A program made the translations under genes and the position numbers. 64,000 bases of DNA from Tateyamaria sp947503385 (GTDB lineage: Bacteria > Pseudomonadota > Alphaproteobacteria > Rhodobacterales > Rhodobacteraceae), in assembly GCF_051195235.1 (NCBI RefSeq), contig NZ_JBNFZM010000004.1:248001-312000 (forward strand), read 5' to 3'. Numbering within the stretch: the first letter of the stretch is position 1; each line of letters begins with the position of its first letter. Of this stretch, positions 52,051 to 60,388 are shown piece by piece. The notes beneath the pieces were generated by a model. It saw only the letters and a list, made by a program, of their open reading frames with translations. It did not search any database and was not told where the DNA came from.

Positions 52051-52104
52051 GGGGGCGCTGCCCCCGCGCTGCGCGCCCCCCGTGGTATTTTCAGTCAGAA
52101 GAAA
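52051..52104 (+). terminator. GC hairpin plus tail, dispersed element copy B
   Basis: GGGGGCGC (52051-52058) pairs with GCGCCCCC (52073-52080), 15 bp after the helicase stop, followed by GGTATTTT and a CAGAAGAA run. Its tail resembles copies A and C less closely and partly overlaps the last codons of mazG on the other strand. Confidence 0.5.
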
Positions 52105-52918
52105 CGGCTGATTTTTCGGCGTGTTTGGCCTGATCCCACAGGGCATCCATATCTTCGAGCGTGCTGTCCTCGGGACGCTTGCCATTCTGCGCCAACGCGG
52201 TCTCGATCGCGGCAAAGCGGCGCGTGAACTTGGCGTTGGTTTTGCGCAAGGCCTCTTCGGGATCAACGTCGAGGTGGCGGGCAAGATTGGCCATGACAAA
52301 GAGAATATCACCCATTTCCTCGACCACTTGCGTGTGGGTGAGCGTGTCGCGCGCCTCGACCAGTTCGGCGGCCTCTTCGGTCAGTTTGGCGAGCACCTGA
52401 CCGGTTTCGGGCCAGTCAAACCCCACGCGGGCGGCGCGTTTTTGAAGTTTCACCGCGCGCAGGAGGGCGGGCAGGTTCATGGCAACCCCGTCCAGTGCGC
52501 CCTTTTGCGCCTTTTGGCTGCGTTCGGCGGCTTTGATCGCCTCCCAATCGCGGGTTTGCTGCTCTGCGGATTTGTCACGGCTTTCGTCGCCGAACACATG
52601 CGGGTGCCGGGCAACCATCTTGTCCGAAATGGCAGTCACGACGGATTGGAAGGTGAAGTGCCCGGCCTCTTCGCCCATGGCGGTGTGATAGACGGTTTGC
52701 AGCAGCAGGTCGCCCAGTTCGCCTTCCAATTCGGGCCAATCCGCGCGTTCGATGGCATCGGCCACTTCGTAGGCCTCTTCGATCGTGTAGGGGGCGATGG
52801 TATCAAAGGTCTGTTCAATGTCCCAAGGGCAGCCCGTTGCGGGATCCCGCAGGCGCCGCATGATGTGCAAGAGCCGTTCGATGCCCGCGCTGGAATCGTG
52901 GATCAGGGTGTCGCCCAT
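52091..52918 (-). CDS. mazG: Nucleoside triphosphate pyrophosphohydrolase MazG
   Basis: 275 residues from the ATG at 52918 (MGDTLIHDSSAG); earlier in-frame starts lie in the divergent gene region. Two MazG domains are visible: EEAYEVADAIERADW with ELGDLLLQTVYH (about 48-80), and KLTEEAAELVEARDT with EEMGDILFVMANLARH (about 177-215). The family removes aberrant or excess NTPs. Divergent from the M20 gene with a dyad between them. Confidence 0.93.
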   Translation of the reverse strand: MGDTLIHDSSAGIERLLHIMRRLRDPATGCPWDIEQTFDTIAPYTIEEAYEVADAIERADWPELEGELGDLLLQTVYHTAMGEEAGHFTFQSVVTAISDKMVARHPHVFGDESRDKSAEQQTRDWEAIKAAERSQKAQKGALDGVAMNLPALLRAVKLQKRAARVGFDWPETGQVLAKLTEEAAELVEARDTLTHTQVVEEMGDILFVMANLARHLDVDPEEALRKTNAKFTRRFAAIETALAQNGKRPEDSTLEDMDALWDQAKHAEKSAVSSD

Positions 52919-52946
52919 TGCAGCCTCCGTCGCTTTGCGATTGACT

Positions 52947-52963
52947 GACATGTGACGCATGTC
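52947..52963. promoter_or_regulatory. Perfect dyad GACATG / CATGTC between mazG and the guanidino operon
   Basis: 6-bp arms (52947-52952, 52958-52963) with a 5-nt spacer, 19 bp before the M20D start and 28 bp before mazG. Its position close to the start codons fits a repressor site. The regulator is unknown. Confidence 0.4.
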
Positions 52964-52982
52964 GTGCAAGAGGAGTCCAGCC

Positions 52983-54146
52983 ATGGCGATCATCAACCGC
53001 ATCGGGGAGTTCGGACCGGATATGGCCGCGTGGCGCCAGCATCTGCACACCATCCCCGAGTTGAACTTCGACTGCCCCAAGACAGCCGCCTATATTCAGG
53101 AACGGCTGGCCGAGATTGGCGTGGATGAGGTGCATCCGGGCATCGCGCAAACCGGGATCGTGGCAATCATCGAAGGGCAGGGCGACGGCCCCACAATTGG
53201 TTTGCGCGCCGATTTCGATGCGCTGCCGATGTCCGAGGAGACCGGGCTGCCCTACGCGTCGACACATGCGGGCAAGATGCACGCCTGTGGCCATGACGGG
53301 CACACGGCGATGTTGCTGGGGGCCGCGAAATACATGGTCGAGACGCGGAATTTTTCGGGCCGCGTCGCGCTGATTTTTCAACCTGCCGAAGAAGACGGGG
53401 GCGGCGGAGAGGTCATGGTGCAGGAGGGCATCATGGAACGGTTTGGCATCGGCGAGGTCTATGCCATTCACAACGCGCCGGGGCTTGAGGCCGGTTCCAT
53501 CCACACCCGGGGCGGTCCGATCATGGCGGCGGCGGATGTGTTCCACATTCATGTGACCGGGCGCGGTGGCCACGCCGCCGAGCCGCATACCAGCATCGAC
53601 TCGATTGTGGCGGCATCCAGCATCGTCAGCGGCCTGCAGACAATCGCCAGCCGCAACCACGACACCTTGGGCACGCTGGTTCTGTCGGTGACACAGTTTC
53701 ATGCAGGCACAACCGACAACGTGATCCCCGAAACGGCCTATATCAACGGAACAATCCGAACCTTTGACACGGCTGTGCGCGACATGGCGGTGCGCCGTCT
53801 AACGGAGATCGCGGAGGCGCAGGCAAAGAGTTTTGGGTGCAGCGCGGCGGTCAAGATCGACTATGGCTATCCACCCACGGTGAACCACGACAAACAGGCC
53901 GCATTCGCCGCCACTGTTGCCGCCGAAGTGGTGGGCGAAAGCGCCGTGTCCGAAGCGACACCGATCATGGCGAGCGAGGATTTTTCCTACATGCTCGAAG
54001 CGCGCCCCGGTGCTTACCTGATGTTGGGGCAGGGGGACAGCGCGGGCGTGCACCATCCGAAATACGACTTTAATGACGATGTGGCCCCGATCGGGGCATC
54101 CTTTTTTGCGCGGCTGGTGGAGACGGCGCAGCCGGTGGACCGCTGA
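52983..54146 (+). CDS. M20D-family metallo-amidohydrolase (hippurate hydrolase-like)
   Basis: 387 residues from the ATG at 52983 (AGAGGAG upstream). Dinuclear-metal peptidase of the amidohydrolase branch: HLHTIPELNFD, GLRADFDALPM, MHACGHDGHTAMLLGAA (metal Cys/His), FQPAEEDGGGGEVM, and C-terminal MASEDFSYM. Relatives deacylate N-acyl amino acids such as hippurate. The dimerisation lid (about 185-300) is intact. It starts an operon with two ureohydrolases (overlap 1 bp), so an N-acylated guanidino or amino compound is a likely substrate (inference). Confidence 0.88.
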   Translation: MAIINRIGEFGPDMAAWRQHLHTIPELNFDCPKTAAYIQERLAEIGVDEVHPGIAQTGIVAIIEGQGDGPTIGLRADFDALPMSEETGLPYASTHAGKMHACGHDGHTAMLLGAAKYMVETRNFSGRVALIFQPAEEDGGGGEVMVQEGIMERFGIGEVYAIHNAPGLEAGSIHTRGGPIMAAADVFHIHVTGRGGHAAEPHTSIDSIVAASSIVSGLQTIASRNHDTLGTLVLSVTQFHAGTTDNVIPETAYINGTIRTFDTAVRDMAVRRLTEIAEAQAKSFGCSAAVKIDYGYPPTVNHDKQAAFAATVAAEVVGESAVSEATPIMASEDFSYMLEARPGAYLMLGQGDSAGVHHPKYDFNDDVAPIGASFFARLVETAQPVDR

Positions 54147-55114
54147 TGGCGCTCGAAGATGCCAAGACGCAGATCGACCACGCCTTTACCCGCGAAGACC
54201 CGCGCGGACCGTCCTTTGAGCTGACATTTGCCGGGGCGACGTCGTTCCTGCGGCGGCGGTACACAAAGGATCTGACCGGTGTGGACATCGCCGTGACCGG
54301 TGTGCCCTTTGATCAGGCGGTGACAAACCGGCCCGGTACGCGGTTGGGGCCGCGCGCGATCCGCGAAGCATCGACCCTGCAAGCACCCGACGCACCCTAT
54401 GGCTGGCCCTTCGACGTGCTGAGCGAGCGGGTGATCGTGGACTATGGCGACGTGGCGTTTGACTATGCCAATATCCCTGCCTTTCCCGACACGCTGACCA
54501 CACATATTCGGGGCATCCTACACGCCGGTGCGGCGAGTGTGGTGTTGGGGGGGGATCACTATATCTCGTTTCCGATCCTCAAGGCCTATGCCGAGATGTA
54601 TGGACCAGTGTCGCTGATTCAGGTGGATGCGCACACGGACACGTGGCCCGATGATGACATGGCGCGCGTCGATCATGGCACGATGTTCTACAAGGCCGTG
54701 AAATCCGGGATCGTCGATGCGGCCACAAGCGTGCAGATCGGCATTCGCACGACAAACGAGGACACGCTGGGCGTCAACATCATCGACGCGCCCACCTTTC
54801 ACCGCATTGGGCCAGAGGCGGCGGCAGAACGCGCCCGGGAAATTGTCGGGGACAGGCCTGTCTATCTGAGTTTTGACATCGACGGGCTGGACCCGGCCTT
54901 TGCCCCCGGCACGGGAACACCTGTCTGGGGTGGGTTGTCGTCGGCGCAGGCGGCCGCACTGCTGCGCGCATTGGCGGGTATCAACATTCGGGGCGGCGAC
55001 GTGGTCGAGGTCTCCCCCCCCTTTGACACCAGTGGAGCGACGGCGATTGCGGGCGCGCATGTCGCCACGGAAATCTGCCAGCTCTTGGGATGGAGGATGC
55101 GCGAGAATGGCTAA
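54146..55114 (+). CDS. speB: Agmatinase-like ureohydrolase
   Basis: 322 residues. Manganese-dependent arginase/agmatinase fold with GGDHYISFPIL, QVDAHTDTW, VDHGTMFYKAVKSG, and SFDIDGLDPAFAPGTGTP. The DHGTMF segment matches the agmatinase branch (E. coli SpeB), so hydrolysis of agmatine to putrescine and urea is the best guess, but the annotation is by family only. All metal-ligand His/Asp residues of these motifs are present. It is coupled at both ends (1-bp and 8-bp overlaps). Confidence 0.82.
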   Translation: MALEDAKTQIDHAFTREDPRGPSFELTFAGATSFLRRRYTKDLTGVDIAVTGVPFDQAVTNRPGTRLGPRAIREASTLQAPDAPYGWPFDVLSERVIVDYGDVAFDYANIPAFPDTLTTHIRGILHAGAASVVLGGDHYISFPILKAYAEMYGPVSLIQVDAHTDTWPDDDMARVDHGTMFYKAVKSGIVDAATSVQIGIRTTNEDTLGVNIIDAPTFHRIGPEAAAERAREIVGDRPVYLSFDIDGLDPAFAPGTGTPVWGGLSSAQAAALLRALAGINIRGGDVVEVSPPFDTSGATAIAGAHVATEICQLLGWRMRENG

Positions 55115-56051
55115 GAACCAGCCGATCAGCGGCAATGATCTGGCCCGGTTTTCAGGGCCGGGGACGTTTATGCGGCTGCCATCGGCGGCGGACCTGAGCG
55201 GGCTGGATGTGGCCGTGCTGGGCGTTCCGATGGATATCGGCACCTCGTGGCGGTCGGGCACCCGCTTTGGGCCCAAGCAGGTGCGCAACGAATCCGCGAT
55301 GATCCGGCCCTACAATATCCAGACCGGGGCCGCGCCATTTGACTCGCTTCAGGTGGCGGATATCGGTGATCTGGCTATCAACACATTTTCGCTGAGCGAC
55401 AGTTTACGCATTATAACGGAGAGTTACGGTGCGATATTAAACCATCCTGTTGTGCCTGTTGCCATTGGTGGCGATCATTCCATCACCTTGCCAATTCTGC
55501 GGGCCGTGGCGGCCAAGCATGGGCCGCTAGCGCTGGTGCATGTGGACGCCCACGCAGACGTGAACGACGAGATGTTTGGCGAGCGGGAAACACATGGCAC
55601 TGTGTTTCGGCGCGCTTATGAGGAAGGGCTGATAAACCCCTCAAAAACCTACCAAATTGGGTTGCGCGGCACCGGATACAGCGCCGAAGATTTTACCGAG
55701 GCCGCGGGATGGGGCTTTCAACAGTTTCTGGCACCGGAGTTGTGGGGGCGCGACCTTGGCCAGATCGGTGCCGAGATCCGGCGCGACATTGGCGATCTGC
55801 CGACTTATATCTCGTATGACATCGACAGCCTTGACCCCGCCTTTGCCCCCGGCACAGGCACGCCCGAGATTGGCGGCTTGACCACGGCGCAGGCGATGCA
55901 ACTGATCCGGTCGTTGCGGGGGCTGAATGTTGTGGGGTGCGACATGGTTGAAGTGTCGCCGCCCTATGATACATCCGGCAACACGGGCTTGGTCGCGGCG
56001 AACCTGATGTTCGAAATGCTGTGCATTCTGCCCGGAGTGGCCTATCGCTGA
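55107..56051 (+). CDS. Guanidinobutyrase/guanidinopropionase-like ureohydrolase
   Basis: 314 residues from the ATG at 55107, overlapping the preceding gene by 8 bp. Same fold as its neighbour, but the specificity loop reads DAHADVNDEMFGE, ETHGTVFRRAYEEGL and QIGLRGTGYSAEDF, the form I associate with GbuA/GpuA of pseudomonads, not with SpeB. Metal residues in GGDHSITLPIL, DAHADV and SYDIDSLDPAFAPGTGTP are intact. It likely cleaves 4-guanidinobutyrate or 3-guanidinopropionate to urea and the amino acid. A short AT-richer stretch lies near 55380-55450. Confidence 0.8.
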   Translation: MAKNQPISGNDLARFSGPGTFMRLPSAADLSGLDVAVLGVPMDIGTSWRSGTRFGPKQVRNESAMIRPYNIQTGAAPFDSLQVADIGDLAINTFSLSDSLRIITESYGAILNHPVVPVAIGGDHSITLPILRAVAAKHGPLALVHVDAHADVNDEMFGERETHGTVFRRAYEEGLINPSKTYQIGLRGTGYSAEDFTEAAGWGFQQFLAPELWGRDLGQIGAEIRRDIGDLPTYISYDIDSLDPAFAPGTGTPEIGGLTTAQAMQLIRSLRGLNVVGCDMVEVSPPYDTSGNTGLVAANLMFEMLCILPGVAYR

Positions 56052-56093
56052 GCCTGCGGGATGTGACCCGTCGGTCAGAAGAATGGAATCAGG

Positions 56094-56507
56094 ATGAAGT
56101 TTGCGATGTATATTATTGTGATCATTATTATTCTGTTCGTTGCAGCGCTTGCCTATGTGCGCCTTGCCCCGTCCGCACCAGACCGCTGGCACAAGCCCGT
56201 CGACGCAACCACGAGCAGTGACCGCATGGGCGGTGCCATCCGAGTGCTCAGCACCGATGAAGGGGCATTGGCGCGAGTGGATGCAGCGGCGCGTGCGCTG
56301 CCGCGAACGACAGTGCTGGCCGGATCGGTGGAAGAGGGTCGGATCACCTATGTCACACGGTCCAAAGTGATCGGGTTCCCGGACTACACCACAGTTGAAT
56401 ACAATGACGGCTTGCTGCGCATGTACGCCCGTTTGCGGTTTGGCCGATCAGATTTCGGGGTAAACGCCGACCGATTGCAACGGCTTCTCACCGCTGCGGA
56501 GCGATGA
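56094..56507 (+). CDS. DUF1499-family membrane-anchored protein
   Basis: 137 residues. One N-terminal transmembrane helix (MYIIVIIIILFVAALAYV), then a soluble domain with TYVTRSKVIGFPDYTTVEY and LRFGRSDFGVNADRLQ, which is the DUF1499 pattern. Function unknown. It follows the ureohydrolases by 42 bp on the same strand, which might be read-through. The 3' end overlaps the convergent small secreted-protein gene by 60 bp. Confidence 0.75.
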   Translation: MKFAMYIIVIIIILFVAALAYVRLAPSAPDRWHKPVDATTSSDRMGGAIRVLSTDEGALARVDAAARALPRTTVLAGSVEEGRITYVTRSKVIGFPDYTTVEYNDGLLRMYARLRFGRSDFGVNADRLQRLLTAAER

Positions 56508-56735
56508 GCTAAGGCACCCTTCCTGCACTTCGCGCCACATGGGCGAATTCAGGGACATCTGACATTGCGCCATAAACATACGGCCATCGACTTGCATACA
56601 GACGGTCTGGCCCAGTTCGATGCGCGCACCACCCCGGTCCGTACAGTAACACTCAACCGTTTTGCCGGAGGGTGAGGTGACATCCGCAAGCGCAGGGCCA
56701 GCAACCAAAAGCGAAAGAAAAAACATCCGTTTCAT
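56448..56735 (-). CDS. Small secreted Cys-containing protein of unknown function
   Basis: 95 residues with signal peptide MKRMFFLSLLVAGPALA, then TSPSGKTVECYCTDRGGARI, GQTVCMQVDGRMFMAQCQMS and PMWREVQEGC. Five cysteines in the mature part suggest a disulphide-stabilised periplasmic protein. I recall similar short Rhodobacterales proteins but no function. The long convergent overlap with DUF1499 argues caution, but the signal peptide and Cys pattern favour a real gene. Confidence 0.7.
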   Translation of the reverse strand: MKRMFFLSLLVAGPALADVTSPSGKTVECYCTDRGGARIELGQTVCMQVDGRMFMAQCQMSLNSPMWREVQEGCLSSSLRSGEKPLQSVGVYPEI

Positions 56736-56797
56736 GCGAAATAAGATAACATGGGGCGGCTCTTGACCAAAGCGGCAGCTTGCCGCACACCGACGCC

Positions 56798-57847
56798 ATG
56801 ATCCCCGCAGACCGTCTTCATCAGATCACACAGCGCTTTCAGTACCTTGAAGCAGCGATGGCCGATGGGTCCGGCGATATCGCCCTGCTGGCCAAGGAAT
56901 ACTCCGATCTGCGCCCCGTGGTCGAACACATCGCCGCATACACCAAGATCGTGGATGATCTGGCCGAGGCCGAGGCGATGATGGACGATCCCGAAATGGC
57001 AGAACTCGCCGCCGAAGAACTGCCACGGCTGCGCGCCGCTTTGCCCGATGCCGAAGCCGCGCTTCAACTGGCGCTTTTGCCCAAGGATGCCGCAGATGCA
57101 CGCCCGGCCATGCTCGAAATCCGGCCCGGTACCGGCGGGGACGAGGCGGCCCTGTTTGCCGGTGATCTGCTGCGCATGTACCAGCGCTATGCCGAGGCGC
57201 AGGGCTGGAAAGTCGACGTGGTCGAAGAGGCCGCCACCGAATTGGGCGGGATCAAGGAGGTCGTGGCCCACATCACCGGCGAAAACGTCTTTGCCCGACT
57301 GAAATTCGAATCTGGCGTGCACCGGGTCCAGCGTGTTCCCACAACGGAAAGCGGCGGGCGCATCCACACATCGGCTGCAACAGTCGCGGTTCTGCCCGAA
57401 GCCGAGGACGTTGATATCGACATCAACCCACAAGACATTCGCATCGACACGATGCGGTCCTCCGGCGCTGGCGGTCAGCATGTGAATACAACCGACTCGG
57501 CGGTGCGCATCACGCACCTGCCCACCGGGATTGTCGTCACCAGCTCGGAAAAATCGCAACACCGCAACCGCGACAAGGCAATGCAGGTGCTGCGCGCGCG
57601 GCTCTACGATCTGGAACGGTCGCGGGTGGACAGCGAACGCGCGTCCGATCGGGCCTCGCAGGTCGGATCGGGCGACCGCTCCGAACGGATCCGAACCTAT
57701 AATTTCCCGCAAGGGCGTATGACCGATCACCGCATCAATCTGACGCTCTACAAGCTGGATCAGGTTATGCAGGGAGATCTTGATGAGGTTATCGACGCGC
57801 TGACTGCGGACGCACAGGCCCGCTTGATGGCGGAGATGGAAGGATGA
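56798..57847 (+). CDS. prfA: Peptide chain release factor 1
   Basis: 349 residues from the ATG at 56798 (MIPADRLHQITQRF); a TTG six codons earlier is possible. It reads UAA/UAG and releases the peptide. Domain motifs are EIRPGTGGDEAALFAGDLLRM, the GGQ loop in SSGAGGQHVN (Gln methylated by PrmC) and TNQHRNR-like SQHRNRDKAMQ. Coupled to prmC by a 4-bp overlap, which matches their biochemical link. Confidence 0.95.
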   Translation: MIPADRLHQITQRFQYLEAAMADGSGDIALLAKEYSDLRPVVEHIAAYTKIVDDLAEAEAMMDDPEMAELAAEELPRLRAALPDAEAALQLALLPKDAADARPAMLEIRPGTGGDEAALFAGDLLRMYQRYAEAQGWKVDVVEEAATELGGIKEVVAHITGENVFARLKFESGVHRVQRVPTTESGGRIHTSAATVAVLPEAEDVDIDINPQDIRIDTMRSSGAGGQHVNTTDSAVRITHLPTGIVVTSSEKSQHRNRDKAMQVLRARLYDLERSRVDSERASDRASQVGSGDRSERIRTYNFPQGRMTDHRINLTLYKLDQVMQGDLDEVIDALTADAQARLMAEMEG

Positions 57848-58677
57848 CGGCAGCCGAAGCCATGGCGAATGCCGCCGCCCGACTGCGCGCCGCCGGTGTG
57901 CCTGACCCGGCACGCGACGCGCGCCTGTTGCTGGCCCATGCCGCACAGGTGGACGCCGCCCGCGTCACTCTGATCGCACCCGAAGACATCGCGCCAGAGA
58001 TCGCAGAGCGCTATGACAATCTTGTTGCTTTGCGCGCTGTGCGCGTGCCCGTCAGCCACCTTGTAGGACGGCGCGCGTTTTATGGTCGTGACTTCCGGGT
58101 CAGCGACGCCGTGCTCGACCCGCGCCCAGAGACCGAAACGCTGATCGAGGCCGCCCTGTCCGCTCCGTTCAACCGCGTGCTGGACCTAGGGACCGGCTCC
58201 GGTTGCATCCTCGTGACGCTGCTGGCCGAACGGGAACACGCCACCGGCGTGGGGGTGGACCTGAGCGAAGCGGCCTGCCTCGAAGCCAGCGCCAATGCGG
58301 TGGCCCAACACGTGGCCGACCGGGCAGAGATTATCTGTAGCAACTGGTTCGACGGGGTCGACGGCCGCTATGACCTGATCGTGGCCAACCCGCCCTATAT
58401 CGCCGCAGCCGAGATGTCTGGCCTCGCCCCCGAAGTCACCCGCCACGAACCGCGCATGGCCCTCACGGATGAAGGCGACGGGCTCAGCGCTTACCGCACC
58501 ATCGCCGCACAGGCCGGCGCCTATCTGGAGGCGGACGGACGGGTGATTTGCGAGATCGGCCACAGCCAAGGACCGGCTGTGGCAGCCCTGTTCAAAGACC
58601 ACGGTTGGGGCGATGTGGATGTGCTGCCGGATCTCGATGGCCGCGACCGCTGTGTGATCGCGCGGAATCCTGCGTGA
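57844..58677 (+). CDS. prmC: Release-factor glutamine methyltransferase PrmC
   Basis: 277 residues. It methylates the GGQ glutamine of RF1/RF2 with SAM. N-terminal helical RF-binding domain (about 1-80), then SAM motif LDLGTGSGCILVTLL and catalytic NPPY in LIVANPPYIAA. GRRAFYGRDF precedes the SAM domain as usual. It overlaps prfA by 4 bp. Confidence 0.95.
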   Translation: MTAAEAMANAAARLRAAGVPDPARDARLLLAHAAQVDAARVTLIAPEDIAPEIAERYDNLVALRAVRVPVSHLVGRRAFYGRDFRVSDAVLDPRPETETLIEAALSAPFNRVLDLGTGSGCILVTLLAEREHATGVGVDLSEAACLEASANAVAQHVADRAEIICSNWFDGVDGRYDLIVANPPYIAAAEMSGLAPEVTRHEPRMALTDEGDGLSAYRTIAAQAGAYLEADGRVICEIGHSQGPAVAALFKDHGWGDVDVLPDLDGRDRCVIARNPA

Positions 58678-58717
58678 TTGCGCGAAAAACGTACCGAATA
58701 TGATCTTTCTTGTGTTT

Positions 58718-58738
58718 AGCCCTTGTCGAACAGGGGCT
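58718..58738. other. Hairpin in the prmC-DUF4167 gap
   Basis: AGCCCTTG (58718-58725) pairs with CAGGGGCT (58731-58738) with one G-T pair and a 5-nt loop, without a T-run. The rest of the 221-bp gap contains no gene I can support. Confidence 0.35.
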
Positions 58739-58898
58739 GGCGTGCTTATTCCTGTGTCAGTCGCCGGGCGCTCAAGCGCTTGCTAGGCCCCGCGTCCCAT
58801 CCCGCTGATCGCCGGTTCCGCCATTGAGGCCATGACCGTGCATGCGCTTTGCGCCACAAGCGATCCCCAACACCACGCCAGAGAGCTGAGCAGACGAC

Positions 58899-59447
58899 AT
58901 GAAATCATCGAGATCACGGTCCCGGTCCAAGAACAACCGCAATCGCGGCGGTAACAGCGGCGGCAACGTCGTCAACCGGGTCTTTGACAGCTCCGGCCCC
59001 GAAGGCAAAGTGCGCGGCACGCCGCAGCAAATCATCGACAAGTACAATCAGCTTGCCCGCGATGCACAGCTCAGCGGTGACCGCGTGGCCACCGAAAACT
59101 TCCAGCAACACGCCGAACATTACCTGCGGATGCTCAGTGAGGCGCAGCGCGAAATGGACGCCCGCCGCGAAGAGCAAGAGCGCCAGAACCGCGAGCGTCA
59201 GGCCGAACGGGACCGCGAACGCGCCCAGCGTCAGGAACAAGAGGCCAACGCCGACCCGGCAGAGGCCCCGCAACCGGATGTGGTGGACAGCGATGGCGAC
59301 ACCGGTCTGGTGGAAACACCAGAAAGCCAGCCAAAGCCCAAGCCAAAACAGCGCAGCCGCAGCCGTAAACCCAAGCCGCAAACAGATGCCACATCGTCCC
59401 AAGACGCGGCACCGGACAGTGGCTCTGCGCCCGAAGCGGCAGAATAG
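58899..59447 (+). CDS. DUF4167 family protein
   Basis: 182 residues. The N-terminal basic SRSRSRSKNNRNRGG, the core SSGPEGKVRGTPQQIIDKY with LARDAQLSGDRVATENFQQHAEHYLRML (split over two helices), and an acidic/basic low-complexity tail (Glu/Arg coiled coil about 85-110, then Pro/Lys-rich). This is the DUF4167 pattern, common next to prmC in alphaproteobacteria. It has an RNA-binding-like composition; function unknown. Confidence 0.85.
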   Translation: MKSSRSRSRSKNNRNRGGNSGGNVVNRVFDSSGPEGKVRGTPQQIIDKYNQLARDAQLSGDRVATENFQQHAEHYLRMLSEAQREMDARREEQERQNRERQAERDRERAQRQEQEANADPAEAPQPDVVDSDGDTGLVETPESQPKPKPKQRSRSRKPKPQTDATSSQDAAPDSGSAPEAAE

Positions 59448-59450
59448 GCC

Positions 59451-59500
59451 CTTCTTCTCTTTTCAAATACTCGGGGGCGTTTGAGGGGCACAGCCCCTCA
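59451..59500 (-). terminator. GC hairpin plus conserved tail, dispersed element copy C
   Basis: On the minus strand, TGAGGGGC/GCCCCTCA arms (59482-59489, 59493-59500, 3-nt loop) are followed by a GGGGG stretch, GAGTATTT and AAGAGAAGAAG. The tail (59451-59472) matches copy A in 20 of 22 bases. It lies between the convergent DUF4167 and rsmA genes, a position where a terminator is expected. Confidence 0.6.
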
Positions 59501-59539
59501 TTCACCCTAAAAATCGTGTCGCCGCAGGCGTCCGTGTGA

Positions 59540-60388
59540 TCACGGCTGACCGTCTACGATCGCGCGGGCGAGGGCGCAGAACCCTTCCAGCGGAACCTGT
59601 TCGGCTCGGTCCGTGGGCGCAATGCCAGCCGCACGCAGACGATCTTCAATATCGGGCGACACGCCCTTCAACGCCGCCCGAAGCATCTTGCGCCGCTGGT
59701 TGAACGCGGCCGCGACCACCCGGCTCAGCACAGCGGCGTCGGCTTCGAACCGTGGGGCGGGCAGGGCTGTCAGATGCACCACCGCGCTTGATACTTTCGG
59801 GGCTGGCGTGAACGCTTCGGGTGGCAGGCTCATCGCGATCCGTGCATCCGCCCGCCACTGCGCCAGCACCGCGAGACGTCCGTACGTCTTGGACCCGGGC
59901 TGAGCGACGATCCGTTCCGCCACTTCACGCTGAAACATCAGCGTCAGGGTGTCCCAAAAGGGCGGCCAGACAGGCGGTGTCAGCCAGCGCACCAGCAATT
60001 CGGTGCCCACATTATAGGGCAGGTTCGCAGCCACCCGGATGGGTGGCGTCAGGTGGTCCAGCGGATTGATCCGCAACGCGTCGCCTTCGATCACCGTCAA
60101 CCTTCCGGGATAGGCGTCCGCTATCTCTGCCAGCGCGGGCAGGCAGCGCGCGTCCTTTTCAATCGCCAGAACATGCCGCGCCCCTTCGGCCAAAAGGCCA
60201 CGGGTCAACCCGCCCGGGCCCGGCCCGATCTCAAGCACGTCCGTGCCGGTCAAATCACCTGCTTGTCGTGCAATTTTTGCCGTCAGATTCAGATCCAGAA
60301 GGAAGTTTTGCCCAAGCGCCTTTTTGGCACGCAGATCGTGGGTCGCGATGACCGCGCGCAGCGGCGGCAATGTATCGATAGCACTCAT
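59540..60388 (-). CDS. rsmA: 16S rRNA dimethyladenosine transferase
   Basis: 282 residues from the ATG at 60388 (MSAIDTLPPLRAV), overlapping the pdxA stop. It dimethylates A1518/A1519 of 16S rRNA. Motifs are KKALGQNFLLDLN, VLEIGPGPGGLTRGLL (SAM), and NLPYNVGTELL (NLPY catalytic). The C-terminal domain ends in the expected position. It is the last gene of the lptD-surA-pdxA-rsmA run. Confidence 0.95.
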   Translation of the reverse strand: MSAIDTLPPLRAVIATHDLRAKKALGQNFLLDLNLTAKIARQAGDLTGTDVLEIGPGPGGLTRGLLAEGARHVLAIEKDARCLPALAEIADAYPGRLTVIEGDALRINPLDHLTPPIRVAANLPYNVGTELLVRWLTPPVWPPFWDTLTLMFQREVAERIVAQPGSKTYGRLAVLAQWRADARIAMSLPPEAFTPAPKVSSAVVHLTALPAPRFEADAAVLSRVVAAAFNQRRKMLRAALKGVSPDIEDRLRAAGIAPTDRAEQVPLEGFCALARAIVDGQP

